A stretch of DNA of 64,000 bases from Flammeovirga pacifica (GTDB taxonomy: Bacteria; Bacteroidota; Bacteroidia; Cytophagales; Flammeovirgaceae): the NCBI RefSeq assembly GCF_000807855.2, contig NZ_JRYR02000002.1:759756-823755 (forward strand). Direction: 5' to 3'. The translations under genes and the position numbers were made by a program. Below, in pieces: positions 51,428 to 60,100 of this stretch. Below the pieces are notes generated by a model. The model worked only from the letters and a program-made list of their open reading frames with translations. It did not search any database and was not told the DNA's origin. Numbering within the stretch: the stretch's first letter is position 1; every line of letters starts with the position of its first letter.

Positions 51428-53761
51428 CTATTTCGTTGGTTTAGCAGAAGATTTCATTTCTAACACTCCACCTTTTACATACTCCGACCATGGTAAGAAT
51501 ACCTTATCGAGAGATTGTCCGTTCCATGCAGAAGATTTGATATACCTATTTTTTGTTGGATCTCCTTTTGTTTTAATGACAAAAGATTCTCCTTCATAAA
51601 ATTGTTGATCAAGAGTGATTTTTACTTCATCAAATTGAGGTAAGCTCAATTGTAGTGTGGGGTTTTCTAATGTACCGCCGGCTACATCAAATAAACCGAT
51701 ACCCGCTAATACATACCATGCACCTAATTGTCCTTGATCCTCGTCCTGACCATAACCGTAACCATGTGTTTCATCAGTTCCGTAAAAGACATCACAAATT
51801 TCTCTTACCCAATATTGTGTTTTATGGGGTTGATCCGTAAAATTATACATCCAAGAAATGTGTAATGAAGGTTGATTTCCGTGGTTGTATACATTTTGTA
51901 AACCAGCAAAGGCATCCACTTTTTCTCCACCTCCAAATTTTGTAATTGCGGCTGTTTCGAAAACACCATCCAATCGATCTACAAACTCTTTCGGACCAAT
52001 TTTTTGAGACAATCCTTCTACATCATGTGGAACATAGAATGTGTATTGCCAAGCATTTCCTTCTTGGAAGCCTGTCCATACTTTTTTAGGATCAAAGTCT
52101 TTTACAAATTGACCGTCTGTTGTTTTTGGTCGGATAAAACCTGTTTCCTCATCAAAAAGTTTTTCCCATCCTTTGCCATAAGCTGCAAACATCTTTGCGT
52201 CATCATTATGATGTAACTTTTTAGCCATTTGCATGGCAGCATTGGTAGAAAAACTATACTCTAAAGTATGTGATGCCGAAAATTGAGATCCTTCTGCATT
52301 GGAAGCCGAATAATACTCATTGTTCTGAGTTAAAGGAACAAAACCTTCTTCTACAAAGACTTTTGTATCTGCTTTTCCTGCTCCTAAAGGACGGTTCATC
52401 CAACCTAATTCGTTTTTACGAACGGCTTGATATGCCACTTCATGATCGTATTGATCGATTCCTCTATTAAAAGCACTGGCAATTAGTAAACCGGTGTAAT
52501 TGGTACCCACACCAGAAACAAATTTATTGGTGGCAACACCATCGGCTAACCAACCTCCATCTTTGTAGATATCCAATTGACATTGTACAAACTCATTGTA
52601 ATATTCTGGATAGGCCAAAGCCCATAGTTGCGTAAGGTTCCAAAATGCCCCCCAAACAGCATCCGTATTGTAATGATTGTATTTAGGTTGATTCGTTAAT
52701 GAATCTATGGCTATCTGTCCTACTTCTCCAGTGATGGAAGGGTATTGACCGTTAACATCACTACTCAAACCTCTACCCAATAAGGCATGATAAAGACCCG
52801 TATAAAATTTAGTTTGATGTTCCTTAGATCCACCTTTTACAGCGATCTTACCTAACATCTCTCTCCATTTATTTTGTGCCTTTTCTTTGGCTTGATCAAA
52901 GGTTAAATCATTGGCTTCTTCTTTCAAGTTTAATCGAGCATTCTCAATAGAAGTATACGATTGACCGATTTTTACTTCTACTTGATAAGCCTCATCACCT
53001 TTAAAAGTTAAAGCTAAACCAGCCCCTTTTCCTAAAGCAGTTTTACTTCCAAAATGCACATCCTCTTTATTAAAAGAAAGGATAGAATTTGTGGTTTTAT
53101 CCAACTTAGCAACAAAATACATTTTTACATAAGCACCCGGTTGGTAATATTTCACGTAGCCAGGATGTGTAATCACATACCCTTCTATGGTATGATCATC
53201 TATCATACTTACTGCAGCATCTACCACAGGACCACTTTCACCTTGTGTATTCCCAATGTCGAATATCAAATGATTTTCTCCTTTGGGATAAGTATACTTA
53301 TGGAAAGAAACTCTAGGCGTAGACGTTAGCTCTGCTTTGATGTTGTAATCATCCAAGAGTACAGAATAATATCCAGGTTGAGCCATTTCATTTTCCTTTT
53401 GGAAAGTAGAACGGTACCCTTCTTCTACGTTTTCTAATTTCCCAGGAATTGTTATTAATTCACCATTGGTAGGCATCAAAGAAATACCTCCTACTTGGAA
53501 TTCATGGAAATTTACAAAGCCTTCGATAGAAGTGTGTGTGCCATCGTAACCCACAGCTTCCCACCCCCATTCGTTACCATAAGATCCATTGGTAGATGGA
53601 GCCGGTTTTGCCATACCAAAAGGATTGGCTGCGGGTGTGTAGAAAAACCATCTTGAATGTACGGTTCCTATGTTTGGATCTACTGCTTCTAATGGATCAA
53701 TGTATTGTCCGAAAGCAGTTAACCCAATACTAAATAATAGAAAAAATAATGTCTTTTTCAT
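51428..53761 (-). CDS. GH92-family alpha-mannosidase, divergent
   Basis: 777-aa GH92 protein. I use the ATG at 53761 (MKKTLFFLLFSIGLTAFGQ, a signal peptide), seven bases after the upstream stop, rather than an earlier frame start. N-terminal motifs are recognisable but altered: AVDPNIGTVHSRWFFYTPAA, NPFGMAKPAPSTNGSYG, GFVNFHEFQVGGISLMPTNG. Later blocks are VWGAFWNLTQLWALAYPEYY, HGNQPSLHISWMYNFTDQPH and GYGQDEDQGQLGAWYVLAGI, where the canonical GNDD.G.MSAW reads GQDEDQGQLGAW. The motif changes near the base suggest a distinct GH92 subgroup with a different linkage or mannose-phosphate preference. It is the last gene of the GntR-kinase-isomerase operon. Confidence 0.88.
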   Translation of the reverse strand: MKKTLFFLLFSIGLTAFGQYIDPLEAVDPNIGTVHSRWFFYTPAANPFGMAKPAPSTNGSYGNEWGWEAVGYDGTHTSIEGFVNFHEFQVGGISLMPTNGELITIPGKLENVEEGYRSTFQKENEMAQPGYYSVLLDDYNIKAELTSTPRVSFHKYTYPKGENHLIFDIGNTQGESGPVVDAAVSMIDDHTIEGYVITHPGYVKYYQPGAYVKMYFVAKLDKTTNSILSFNKEDVHFGSKTALGKGAGLALTFKGDEAYQVEVKIGQSYTSIENARLNLKEEANDLTFDQAKEKAQNKWREMLGKIAVKGGSKEHQTKFYTGLYHALLGRGLSSDVNGQYPSITGEVGQIAIDSLTNQPKYNHYNTDAVWGAFWNLTQLWALAYPEYYNEFVQCQLDIYKDGGWLADGVATNKFVSGVGTNYTGLLIASAFNRGIDQYDHEVAYQAVRKNELGWMNRPLGAGKADTKVFVEEGFVPLTQNNEYYSASNAEGSQFSASHTLEYSFSTNAAMQMAKKLHHNDDAKMFAAYGKGWEKLFDEETGFIRPKTTDGQFVKDFDPKKVWTGFQEGNAWQYTFYVPHDVEGLSQKIGPKEFVDRLDGVFETAAITKFGGGEKVDAFAGLQNVYNHGNQPSLHISWMYNFTDQPHKTQYWVREICDVFYGTDETHGYGYGQDEDQGQLGAWYVLAGIGLFDVAGGTLENPTLQLSLPQFDEVKITLDQQFYEGESFVIKTKGDPTKNRYIKSSAWNGQSLDKVFLPWSEYVKGGVLEMKSSAKPTK

Positions 53762-53768
53762 CTTCTTC

Positions 53769-55046
53769 CTATTGTTCAGCGTATTCGTTAAAAGCATCGA
53801 TAACATCTAGTAATACACCTGCTGAGCCTCTAAACATACCTGATCCAGTCGGTTGGTTATCACGAGTGTACCACTCATAGAACCCTTTGTTTTTAAGTAC
53901 TCTATCAAACATAGGTTGTGCACTTTCCCAAGCCTCTTTTTCGTAACCGTTTTCAATCAAAGCAGAAATCATACGGGCACCAAACCAAGTCCAATCACCA
54001 CCGTTTTGGTAGCCATAAGGATGCATTCCTGTATTTTTGAAATATCCTTCTGGATATACCGGATACAATGTTAAACCAATAGAAGGAGCACCAGATTCTT
54101 TTACATTTTGAATCATTTTATCTAAAGAAACCTTGATTTGCTCTCTTGTTAAGAACCCTGCCTGAATTGCCACTGCAGTACCGCCATGATACATGATTTC
54201 ATTTTCATTGAAATCGGCAGGGAAAGGTGATTTCGTTAAATAAATATGTGGAATGTATTTCTGGTTTTTATCGTCCCATAGATACTTCGCTACATTTGCT
54301 GTAATATCTTCTTTTACTTTCTTCCAACGTTGGAGATCAATAGAAGCATCACCCAATTCAATCATATTATTTAAGGCGATCACAAACATTGCATTGTCAT
54401 AAATGTCAATGGTTAAGTGAGAGCTTTCGTCTAAGGCTACACCCCAATCGTGCTCTGGTTGAACATCACCCCAATCGGCGGTTGTTGCTCCCCATAGTAA
54501 TTGATATTTTTGATCAAAACGTTCTTTCATTAAGAAATCCATTGATTGCTCCATACGCTTTAGCACCGTTACACCGTCTACCTTTTCTTGTAAAATAGAT
54601 TTATCGTTGGTTGCTTTCACGTAATTATAGACTGCTTGCACTAAAGAAGTTTCTTGGTCTGTTTCCACCGTATTTTTATGGTAAGCCAGTTCAGGCTTTA
54701 AAGTTCCTTTTTTGTAATACGTTGAATCATAACCTGGTCTAACTGTAATAAAACCATCAGCAATATTACCGTCTTCTTCTTGAAGGTAAAAGAAGTTTAA
54801 AAGATTGGTCTTGATCTCATCGTGATCAATCACTTTTGCCGATTGTGTAATGAATGTATTAAAATCTCTAATCCAAACTTCGGCATAGCCATCTCCGGCA
54901 TTAAAACCAGAAGCAATTAGATTCAATCCCATTTCTTTGATTTGAGGAATCTGAGCGTCTTCTTGAATAGTAGTTTTCAAAGAGTCATTTTGAGAAGCAC
55001 AAGACATCATGCCTCCGACCATTAATAAAGCGAATAACTTTTTCAT
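53769..55046 (-). CDS. Six-hairpin (alpha/alpha)6 glycosidase, lipoprotein
   Basis: 425-aa exported enzyme. Lipobox MMSC (about residue 16) gives a lipoprotein. The mature part has repeated helical hairpins with YAEVWIRDFNTFITQSAKV (about 58-77), LRMEQ..., WGATTADWGDVQPEHDWGVA, DIYDNAMFVIALNNMIEL and NGGDWTWFGARMISALIENG. These motifs fit an (alpha/alpha)6 glycosidase of the GH63/GH37/debranching type but not a family that I can name; the RD, ADWGD and GGDWTWF acidic residues are the likely catalytic pair. It is not GH125, whose motifs are missing. It lies seven bases before the GH92 gene (53761) and behind the ROK-isomerase fusion, so mannose is the likely product. Confidence 0.72.
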   Translation of the reverse strand: MKKLFALLMVGGMMSCASQNDSLKTTIQEDAQIPQIKEMGLNLIASGFNAGDGYAEVWIRDFNTFITQSAKVIDHDEIKTNLLNFFYLQEEDGNIADGFITVRPGYDSTYYKKGTLKPELAYHKNTVETDQETSLVQAVYNYVKATNDKSILQEKVDGVTVLKRMEQSMDFLMKERFDQKYQLLWGATTADWGDVQPEHDWGVALDESSHLTIDIYDNAMFVIALNNMIELGDASIDLQRWKKVKEDITANVAKYLWDDKNQKYIPHIYLTKSPFPADFNENEIMYHGGTAVAIQAGFLTREQIKVSLDKMIQNVKESGAPSIGLTLYPVYPEGYFKNTGMHPYGYQNGGDWTWFGARMISALIENGYEKEAWESAQPMFDRVLKNKGFYEWYTRDNQPTGSGMFRGSAGVLLDVIDAFNEYAEQ

Positions 55047-55197
55047 TTCTATTGACTATTTATTAGGTGTTGATTATTCATTTTTAAAAGGTTTATCGAG
55101 TTAGATGAAAAACCTTTTTGATCGATTGGAGTCGTTCACTAGAACTGCTCTACGTATGGAAATGAATATTTTGTTTGATAAGTTAATTTTGAGAAAA

Positions 55198-55222
55198 GGA
55201 AGGCGAAAATAAATCGCCTCCC
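55198..55222 (-). terminator. Hairpin after the kinase-isomerase gene
   Basis: GGAAGGCGA and TCGCCTCC pair around AAATAAA with a T-rich tail on the minus strand, 25 bases past the stop at 55246. The 55047-55245 gap otherwise shows no gene; it must carry the start of the glycosidase/GH92 transcript. Confidence 0.6.
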
Positions 55223-55245
55223 TAGTAAGTAATAATTCTAAGTGC

Positions 55246-57921
55246 TTAGCACTCTTCCGATTTCACATAAGACTTTATTACTTTCACTCGCTTTCCAGAA
55301 GTGTTTACTAGTTTATAGCTTCCACTTGCTGCAGGAACAACGAAAGTTTCTGCGTAGTTTATATCAAAAGTTTTATCGTTGGTTACTACAGTAATTGACT
55401 CTCCTTCTACCAAACTCATGATATGGCATTGGTTATTCAATTCTACAGTAATTTCGCTATCAAACTCAAATCTATCTACTGCATAAAAATGTTCTTTATG
55501 TGTCGATAAATTGACGATTTGATAATCGTTTCCTTCTTCAACAACTACTTGTTTTGAGATCAATTCTTCTTGTACTTTATCACCTTTACGATCAAAGAAC
55601 AAGTTCTCCATACCTCTTTCGATGTTCATTGGTCTTGGTTTACCATCTAAATCTAGACGTTGCCAATCGTACATTTTGAAAGTGAAAATATAAGGAGTAG
55701 AACTAATTTCTAACACCATTCCGTTTTTACCAGAACAGTGGATAGTACCGTTAGGAATTAGGAATAAATCATGCTTATTGGCTTTGTGTACCTGAACGTA
55801 TTTTTTTACATCCATTTCTTCACCAGAATCCATTGCATGTTTTAAAGCTTTCTCAAATTCTTTTGGCTGAATATCTTCTTGGAAACCTAAATACACTTCT
55901 GCATCTTCTTCTGCATCAAGCATATAATATGTTTCATCTTGTGTAAATTTATGACCAAAATGCTCTTGCATGTAAGGTACTCTTGGATGACATTGTACCG
56001 AAAGGTTACCGCCATCGTAAGTATCAAGAAAATCAAAACGAATAGGGAATTCGTAACCAAAACGGTTGGCTGCTTCTCCTAAAACATTATGATGATTAAA
56101 ATACATCAAGAAGTCGAAAGAAACCTCTAATAAATTTTTATTTTGTTCGAAAACAATACCGTTCTCAGGTACAATCAATTCAAAAGACCAAGCGTAATTA
56201 GGAACATCATCATTTAACCCTCCAATTTTTTCTTTGATCCATTGACCACCCCAAGCACCCGGTTCAAACCAAGGTCTCACACGGAAAGCATTCTTAGACA
56301 TCTCTTCCAATCCTTTTCTAAAAGAATCACCGTCTGTCCAAGTAATTTCATTGCTTCTTTGTTCGTCAACAATAAAGTCGATATCACCAAGAATCTTAGA
56401 TTTTTGGTCGTTTAAAGCCATCCAATCTACAAAATACATTCTTTTGTATTGAGGTTTTGGTGCAATTGCTTCTTTGGCTCCTAAATTAATGACACGACCC
56501 GCTCTTGAACGGAATTGAATTTCATTTTTAGGTACATCAAAATAAACCAATGTTGTAGACGCATCATTTAATAAAGAAGCTCCACAACCATAGATTACGG
56601 TTAATTCTGAAGTTTGATTTTTAAGTTTTTCTAATTTATCAGTATCAAAAAACGAGGCTAAACCTTGTTCGAAGACCTTACCAAAAATAGGATCATCACC
56701 ACCTGTAAATGGGGTTACTAATTGATCTATTTCTTCTTGAGGTTTAAGTGCTGATTCTATCGTTAAGAAAGAGGCATTTTGAACACCCTCCGCCTTTAAT
56801 TCTTCTAATAATTGAGAGGTAACTGCTTCCCAGTCTACCCCAACATAACCATCTAATAGAATCGTATTTTTATCTTTTAAAACAGAAGCTAAACCGTTAT
56901 ATCCCACTTTAATCTCTCCCTCAGTAAGTTGATGAGACGGATAGATATTGTAATTTCCCTTCTCCGTTCCTTCTACCTGAGAAGGCATGAGATATTGTTT
57001 GGTATTTCTTGTCATTTTGTTTGTTATAGTTTTTGAAAAGTGAACCGCAGCACCAATCATAGAAGCTTCTTCTGTAGAAGGGTAAGCGATTATTTCATTT
57101 ATATTTAGTTCTTTATTTAATTTATTTTCAAAGCGTGATAATGCTTTTGTAATATTCCCTCCGATAATCAATTTTGATGGACCGAAAGCGTTTTTCCAAG
57201 GAGATAAAGTATTGGATAAATTCTCTCCAAACTCATCAAATAGTTGATCGGATAATGGAAGATTCGATAAAGCAATATCTTTTACACCATTTACCTTTTC
57301 TCCTGTTCTTGTTTCCCATTCTTTGACAAACCATCGAGTAGAGATGTAATCTTCACAAATACCCTCTTTATAAGGCTGACAATATAAATATCCACCTTCA
57401 GGTACTTCATCGCCTTCAGTAATCAATTGTCCTTGATCGACAAAACCAGATCCGTAACCTGTGCCTAAAGTGATGCCTATTACTTTATCATTGTCCCAGT
57501 TTTGTTGATGAACAGCACCTAAAATAAAGGCATCTGCATCGTTAAGAAACTGTACTTGTTCTGGTGAAGTTAAATAATCAGAAAGTTTATCATATACAGC
57601 TAACCTAATGTTATACCCGTATAAAGCATCGTACTTTCCTACATTCTCCATCAAACATATCCCTTGATCATAATCAAAAGGACCTGGCATAGCTATGCAA
57701 ACACCATCAATGGTTTTTATTCCTGATTGTGCAATGGATTTTTCGAAAGTTGAAAGCCAATCATTTAAAATAACATCTGCCGAAGCATGACTATTAATTT
57801 TTTGATGTGCCTGAGATTCCTCTACTACCTTTCTATCGTTTACATTTACAATAGAAGTGGTAATATGGCTACCGCCGATATCAGCAGTTAAAATATTTAG
57901 ATGGTTAGTTTGTAGTTTCAT
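55246..57921 (-). CDS. ROK-family sugar kinase fused to class I mannose-6-phosphate isomerase
   Basis: 891-aa bifunctional protein. Residues 1-300 are a ROK-type kinase: TADIGGSHITTSIV (phosphate loop, 12-25), AMPGPFDYDQG, the catalytic Asp128 in FLNDADAFILGA and the GITLGTGYGSGFVDQG loop (149-164); the CxCG zinc site of many ROK proteins is absent. A linker domain (about 320-500) precedes the isomerase. The C-terminal part is a class I phosphomannose isomerase: FEPGAWGGQWIKEKI, then metal ligands Gln643 and His645 (NLSVQCHPRVPY), Glu663 (TQDETYYMLDA) and His728 (LIPNGTIHCSGKNG). Together these would turn mannose into fructose-6-phosphate. The operon also carries mannosidases and a GntR regulator. 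A Met at 304 could also start a free isomerase. Confidence 0.88.
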   Translation of the reverse strand: MKLQTNHLNILTADIGGSHITTSIVNVNDRKVVEESQAHQKINSHASADVILNDWLSTFEKSIAQSGIKTIDGVCIAMPGPFDYDQGICLMENVGKYDALYGYNIRLAVYDKLSDYLTSPEQVQFLNDADAFILGAVHQQNWDNDKVIGITLGTGYGSGFVDQGQLITEGDEVPEGGYLYCQPYKEGICEDYISTRWFVKEWETRTGEKVNGVKDIALSNLPLSDQLFDEFGENLSNTLSPWKNAFGPSKLIIGGNITKALSRFENKLNKELNINEIIAYPSTEEASMIGAAVHFSKTITNKMTRNTKQYLMPSQVEGTEKGNYNIYPSHQLTEGEIKVGYNGLASVLKDKNTILLDGYVGVDWEAVTSQLLEELKAEGVQNASFLTIESALKPQEEIDQLVTPFTGGDDPIFGKVFEQGLASFFDTDKLEKLKNQTSELTVIYGCGASLLNDASTTLVYFDVPKNEIQFRSRAGRVINLGAKEAIAPKPQYKRMYFVDWMALNDQKSKILGDIDFIVDEQRSNEITWTDGDSFRKGLEEMSKNAFRVRPWFEPGAWGGQWIKEKIGGLNDDVPNYAWSFELIVPENGIVFEQNKNLLEVSFDFLMYFNHHNVLGEAANRFGYEFPIRFDFLDTYDGGNLSVQCHPRVPYMQEHFGHKFTQDETYYMLDAEEDAEVYLGFQEDIQPKEFEKALKHAMDSGEEMDVKKYVQVHKANKHDLFLIPNGTIHCSGKNGMVLEISSTPYIFTFKMYDWQRLDLDGKPRPMNIERGMENLFFDRKGDKVQEELISKQVVVEEGNDYQIVNLSTHKEHFYAVDRFEFDSEITVELNNQCHIMSLVEGESITVVTNDKTFDINYAETFVVPAASGSYKLVNTSGKRVKVIKSYVKSEEC

Positions 57922-57986
57922 TTCTAATGATTTTAGATTCCTGTGGTTCAGAAAACATAAGTAATATCAATTCAGTTAGTCTAATC

Positions 57987-58715
57987 TTAGCGGTTGATTT
58001 CTATTTGATAGGTAAATCTATCGGCTCTATAATAACCATGATTGATCTCCATCACTCTACCACCTGGATCGGCAACTGCTCTTTTTCTAAATAAAATAGG
58101 TGACCCCACTTTCACTTTGAGGTCTATGGCCAAATCTTCGTTGGCTAACATTGCCACCAACTCTTCAGATGATTTGGTCAAAACAATATTGGATTGTTCT
58201 TCAATAATATCATAAAGTGGTGTCTCAAATGTTTCTTGATCACTAAACTGAATTTTTGGGTGAAACCAAGAAACAAAATAGACAAAAGGAGCATCTTTGT
58301 CTCCTCTAATTCTTTCCAACTGCATAATCTCCTTCCCTTCTTCTACAGATAGTTGAAGTGCTTGCTCTTCGTTGGCTTTTACTGTTGATAATTGAACTTT
58401 ATAATTTTGGAATGGAATACCTTTACTGTTCATTTCTTGAGTAAAACTATGCCACTCAGATAGCTTAGTCTGAATTTTTTTCTCAGCGACAGTTGTTCCA
58501 ACTCCTTTTTTTCGAATCAATAAACCATCCATCACTAAAGTGTTGATCGCCTGACGTACCGTATTTCTAGACACTCCAAGACGGTTACTAATATCAACTT
58601 CCTTAGGAAATAGTTTACCTTTATCGTATTCTCCAGAATCGATTAAATCTCTTAGGATTGTTTCTATTTGTTTGTGAAGCGGTAATGCTGAATTATGGTT
58701 TATTGCTATGTTCAT
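57987..58715 (-). CDS. GntR/HutC-family regulator with UTRA domain
   Basis: 242-aa repressor. The N-terminal winged helix (ALPLHKQIETILRDLIDSGE, KLFPKEVDISNRLGVSRNTV and RQAINTLVMDGLLIRKKGVG, about 11-75) is followed by a UTRA ligand domain (about 95-240) with FQNYKVQLSTVKANEEQALQ and LERIRGDKDAPFVYFVSWFH. UTRA regulators sense small sugars or their phosphates. It is the first gene of the transcript, upstream of the ROK-isomerase gene (65 bases apart), and a 9-bp inverted repeat overlaps its own start, so it probably represses itself and the mannose operon. Confidence 0.9.
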   Translation of the reverse strand: MNIAINHNSALPLHKQIETILRDLIDSGEYDKGKLFPKEVDISNRLGVSRNTVRQAINTLVMDGLLIRKKGVGTTVAEKKIQTKLSEWHSFTQEMNSKGIPFQNYKVQLSTVKANEEQALQLSVEEGKEIMQLERIRGDKDAPFVYFVSWFHPKIQFSDQETFETPLYDIIEEQSNIVLTKSSEELVAMLANEDLAIDLKVKVGSPILFRKRAVADPGGRVMEINHGYYRADRFTYQIEINR

Positions 58716-58742
58716 GTTATGTTTATATGTTTGAACATAACA
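58707..58742 (-). promoter_or_regulatory. Two interlocked palindromes at the GntR start: probable operator
   Basis: TATGTTCA/TGAACATA (58707-58714 and 58732-58739) and TGTTATGTT/AACATAACA (58715-58723 and 58734-58742) are both exact inverted repeats. The start codon of the GntR gene lies in the same stretch (58713-58715). This fits autorepression by a dimeric GntR protein. Which of the two repeats is bound cannot be decided by eye. Confidence 0.55.
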
Positions 58743-58817
58743 AATGTGATGAATAATTATTGTATTATCAACACTCTTCTAGGTTTTTTAGGAAGATTAA
58801 CCATTGTTAGGTTTCTT

Positions 58818-60008
58818 CTATTTTTCGATAGAGAAATGTACTTCCGTACCGATATCAGAATTGGATACGACTTTTATTTTTCCACCTAATAAGGAAATTT
58901 GCTTTTGAAGAATCGATAAGTCTTTTTTATATTTATTCTGATTTTTTTGCTCAATAATTTTACTAACGAACGGGTCAAAAATGTTCTTAATATGCTGTTC
59001 TGCTATCACTAATTCTTTAATTCTTAATGAAAAATTATAATTAAAATAGCTTTCTTGTACCTGTAAATTAAATTGCATATCGAGGTATTCTCCATATCCT
59101 AAGAGATAAGTAAATAGTTGATAAAAAATCTCTATTAAAGACTTTTTATCTATTCTTAAACACTCTAGTTCTGACGTGACTTCTATAGGATATTGACGCA
59201 TATACCCCATCAAAATACTTTTTAGTTCTTCTGATAGGTCTTGAATGGAATAATTATCGTAATGAATTTCATATTTTACGATTTCATCATAGCGTCTAAA
59301 ATCTTCCATCATTTCTTTTAAAATATCAATTTCTCTTGATATTCTTTTTAGGTAGCCTTCAATTTGAGGATCAGGCTGTTTTAATATGGCTATATTAATA
59401 ATACTATCCATACTTAAAACTGGTCCATTCATGTCTTCTGTAGATATTTGAATAAACTCCTTCAGATGTTTTGAATATTTTGTGAGTTCTTTATTCGATT
59501 CTTCTATTTCAAGTGTACGTTTTCTTAGATCTAATAATCGAACTACTTGATGAGATAGTATTTTTAAGCTTTCCTTTTGATCATCACTTAACTCTCCAGG
59601 ATGATCATCAATTACACAAAGAGTTCCAAGTGCATTTCCTTTTTCACTCATTAAAGGTATACCAGCATAAAAAATCACATGAGGAGCTCCTGTCACTAAT
59701 GGGTTATCATGAAAACGCTCATCTTTTCTTGCATCTTTTACCTCTAATAAATTAAAGGGATCCAAAATAGCATGTCCGCAAAAGGAAACTTCACGAGGTG
59801 TTTCTGGAGCATCTAGACCATATTTTGACTTAAACCATTGTCTATCTCTATCAATAAGGCTTACCACAGAAATTTTAGTTTGACAAATTTGTGCAGCCAT
59901 CTTGGTGATATAATCAAAATCTATATCGCCTAGTGTATCTAAAATATTATAAGAATATAAGTCCTTTATTCTATCAAACTCATTTTCTGGTGTTTCTGGA
60001 GCTTTCAT
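58818..60008 (-). CDS. GAF-domain protein with degenerate histidine-kinase core
   Basis: 396-aa soluble protein. The N-terminal GAF domain (about 15-160) is of the common FCGHAIL type (REVSFCGHAILDP, ISVVSLIDRDRQWFKSKYG). A helical segment follows where the phospho-acceptor His should stand, but the sequence is ISTEDMNGPVLSM, with Glu191 in place of the His of SHDLR. The C-terminal part looks like an ATPase remnant (LIEIFYQLFTYLLGYGEYLD, EVHFSIEK) but lacks the N-box Asn, the DNG and the GLGL motifs. So it is probably a sensor or scaffold that no longer phosphorylates. A 102-base gap separates it from the GntR gene. Confidence 0.78.
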   Translation of the reverse strand: MKAPETPENEFDRIKDLYSYNILDTLGDIDFDYITKMAAQICQTKISVVSLIDRDRQWFKSKYGLDAPETPREVSFCGHAILDPFNLLEVKDARKDERFHDNPLVTGAPHVIFYAGIPLMSEKGNALGTLCVIDDHPGELSDDQKESLKILSHQVVRLLDLRKRTLEIEESNKELTKYSKHLKEFIQISTEDMNGPVLSMDSIINIAILKQPDPQIEGYLKRISREIDILKEMMEDFRRYDEIVKYEIHYDNYSIQDLSEELKSILMGYMRQYPIEVTSELECLRIDKKSLIEIFYQLFTYLLGYGEYLDMQFNLQVQESYFNYNFSLRIKELVIAEQHIKNIFDPFVSKIIEQKNQNKYKKDLSILQKQISLLGGKIKVVSNSDIGTEVHFSIEK

Positions 60009-60043
60009 TTAGTTCTATCGTATTTTCAGATGAATAAAAATAA

Positions 60044-60077
60044 TAAAAAAAGGCATTCTAATTACTTAGTATGCCTT
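60044..60077 (-). terminator. Terminator hairpin after the acidic-tail gene
   Basis: AAGGCAT and ATGCCTT pair around a 14-base loop with flanking A and T runs, just past the minus-strand stop at 60101. Confidence 0.55.
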
Positions 60078-60100
60078 AATTCATTTATAATCTTTAATAA

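Noticed and set aside
53769-55046. Calling the 425-aa glycosidase GH125
   Set aside because: GH125 motifs are not present; the sequence only supports a six-hairpin glycosidase of an undetermined family.
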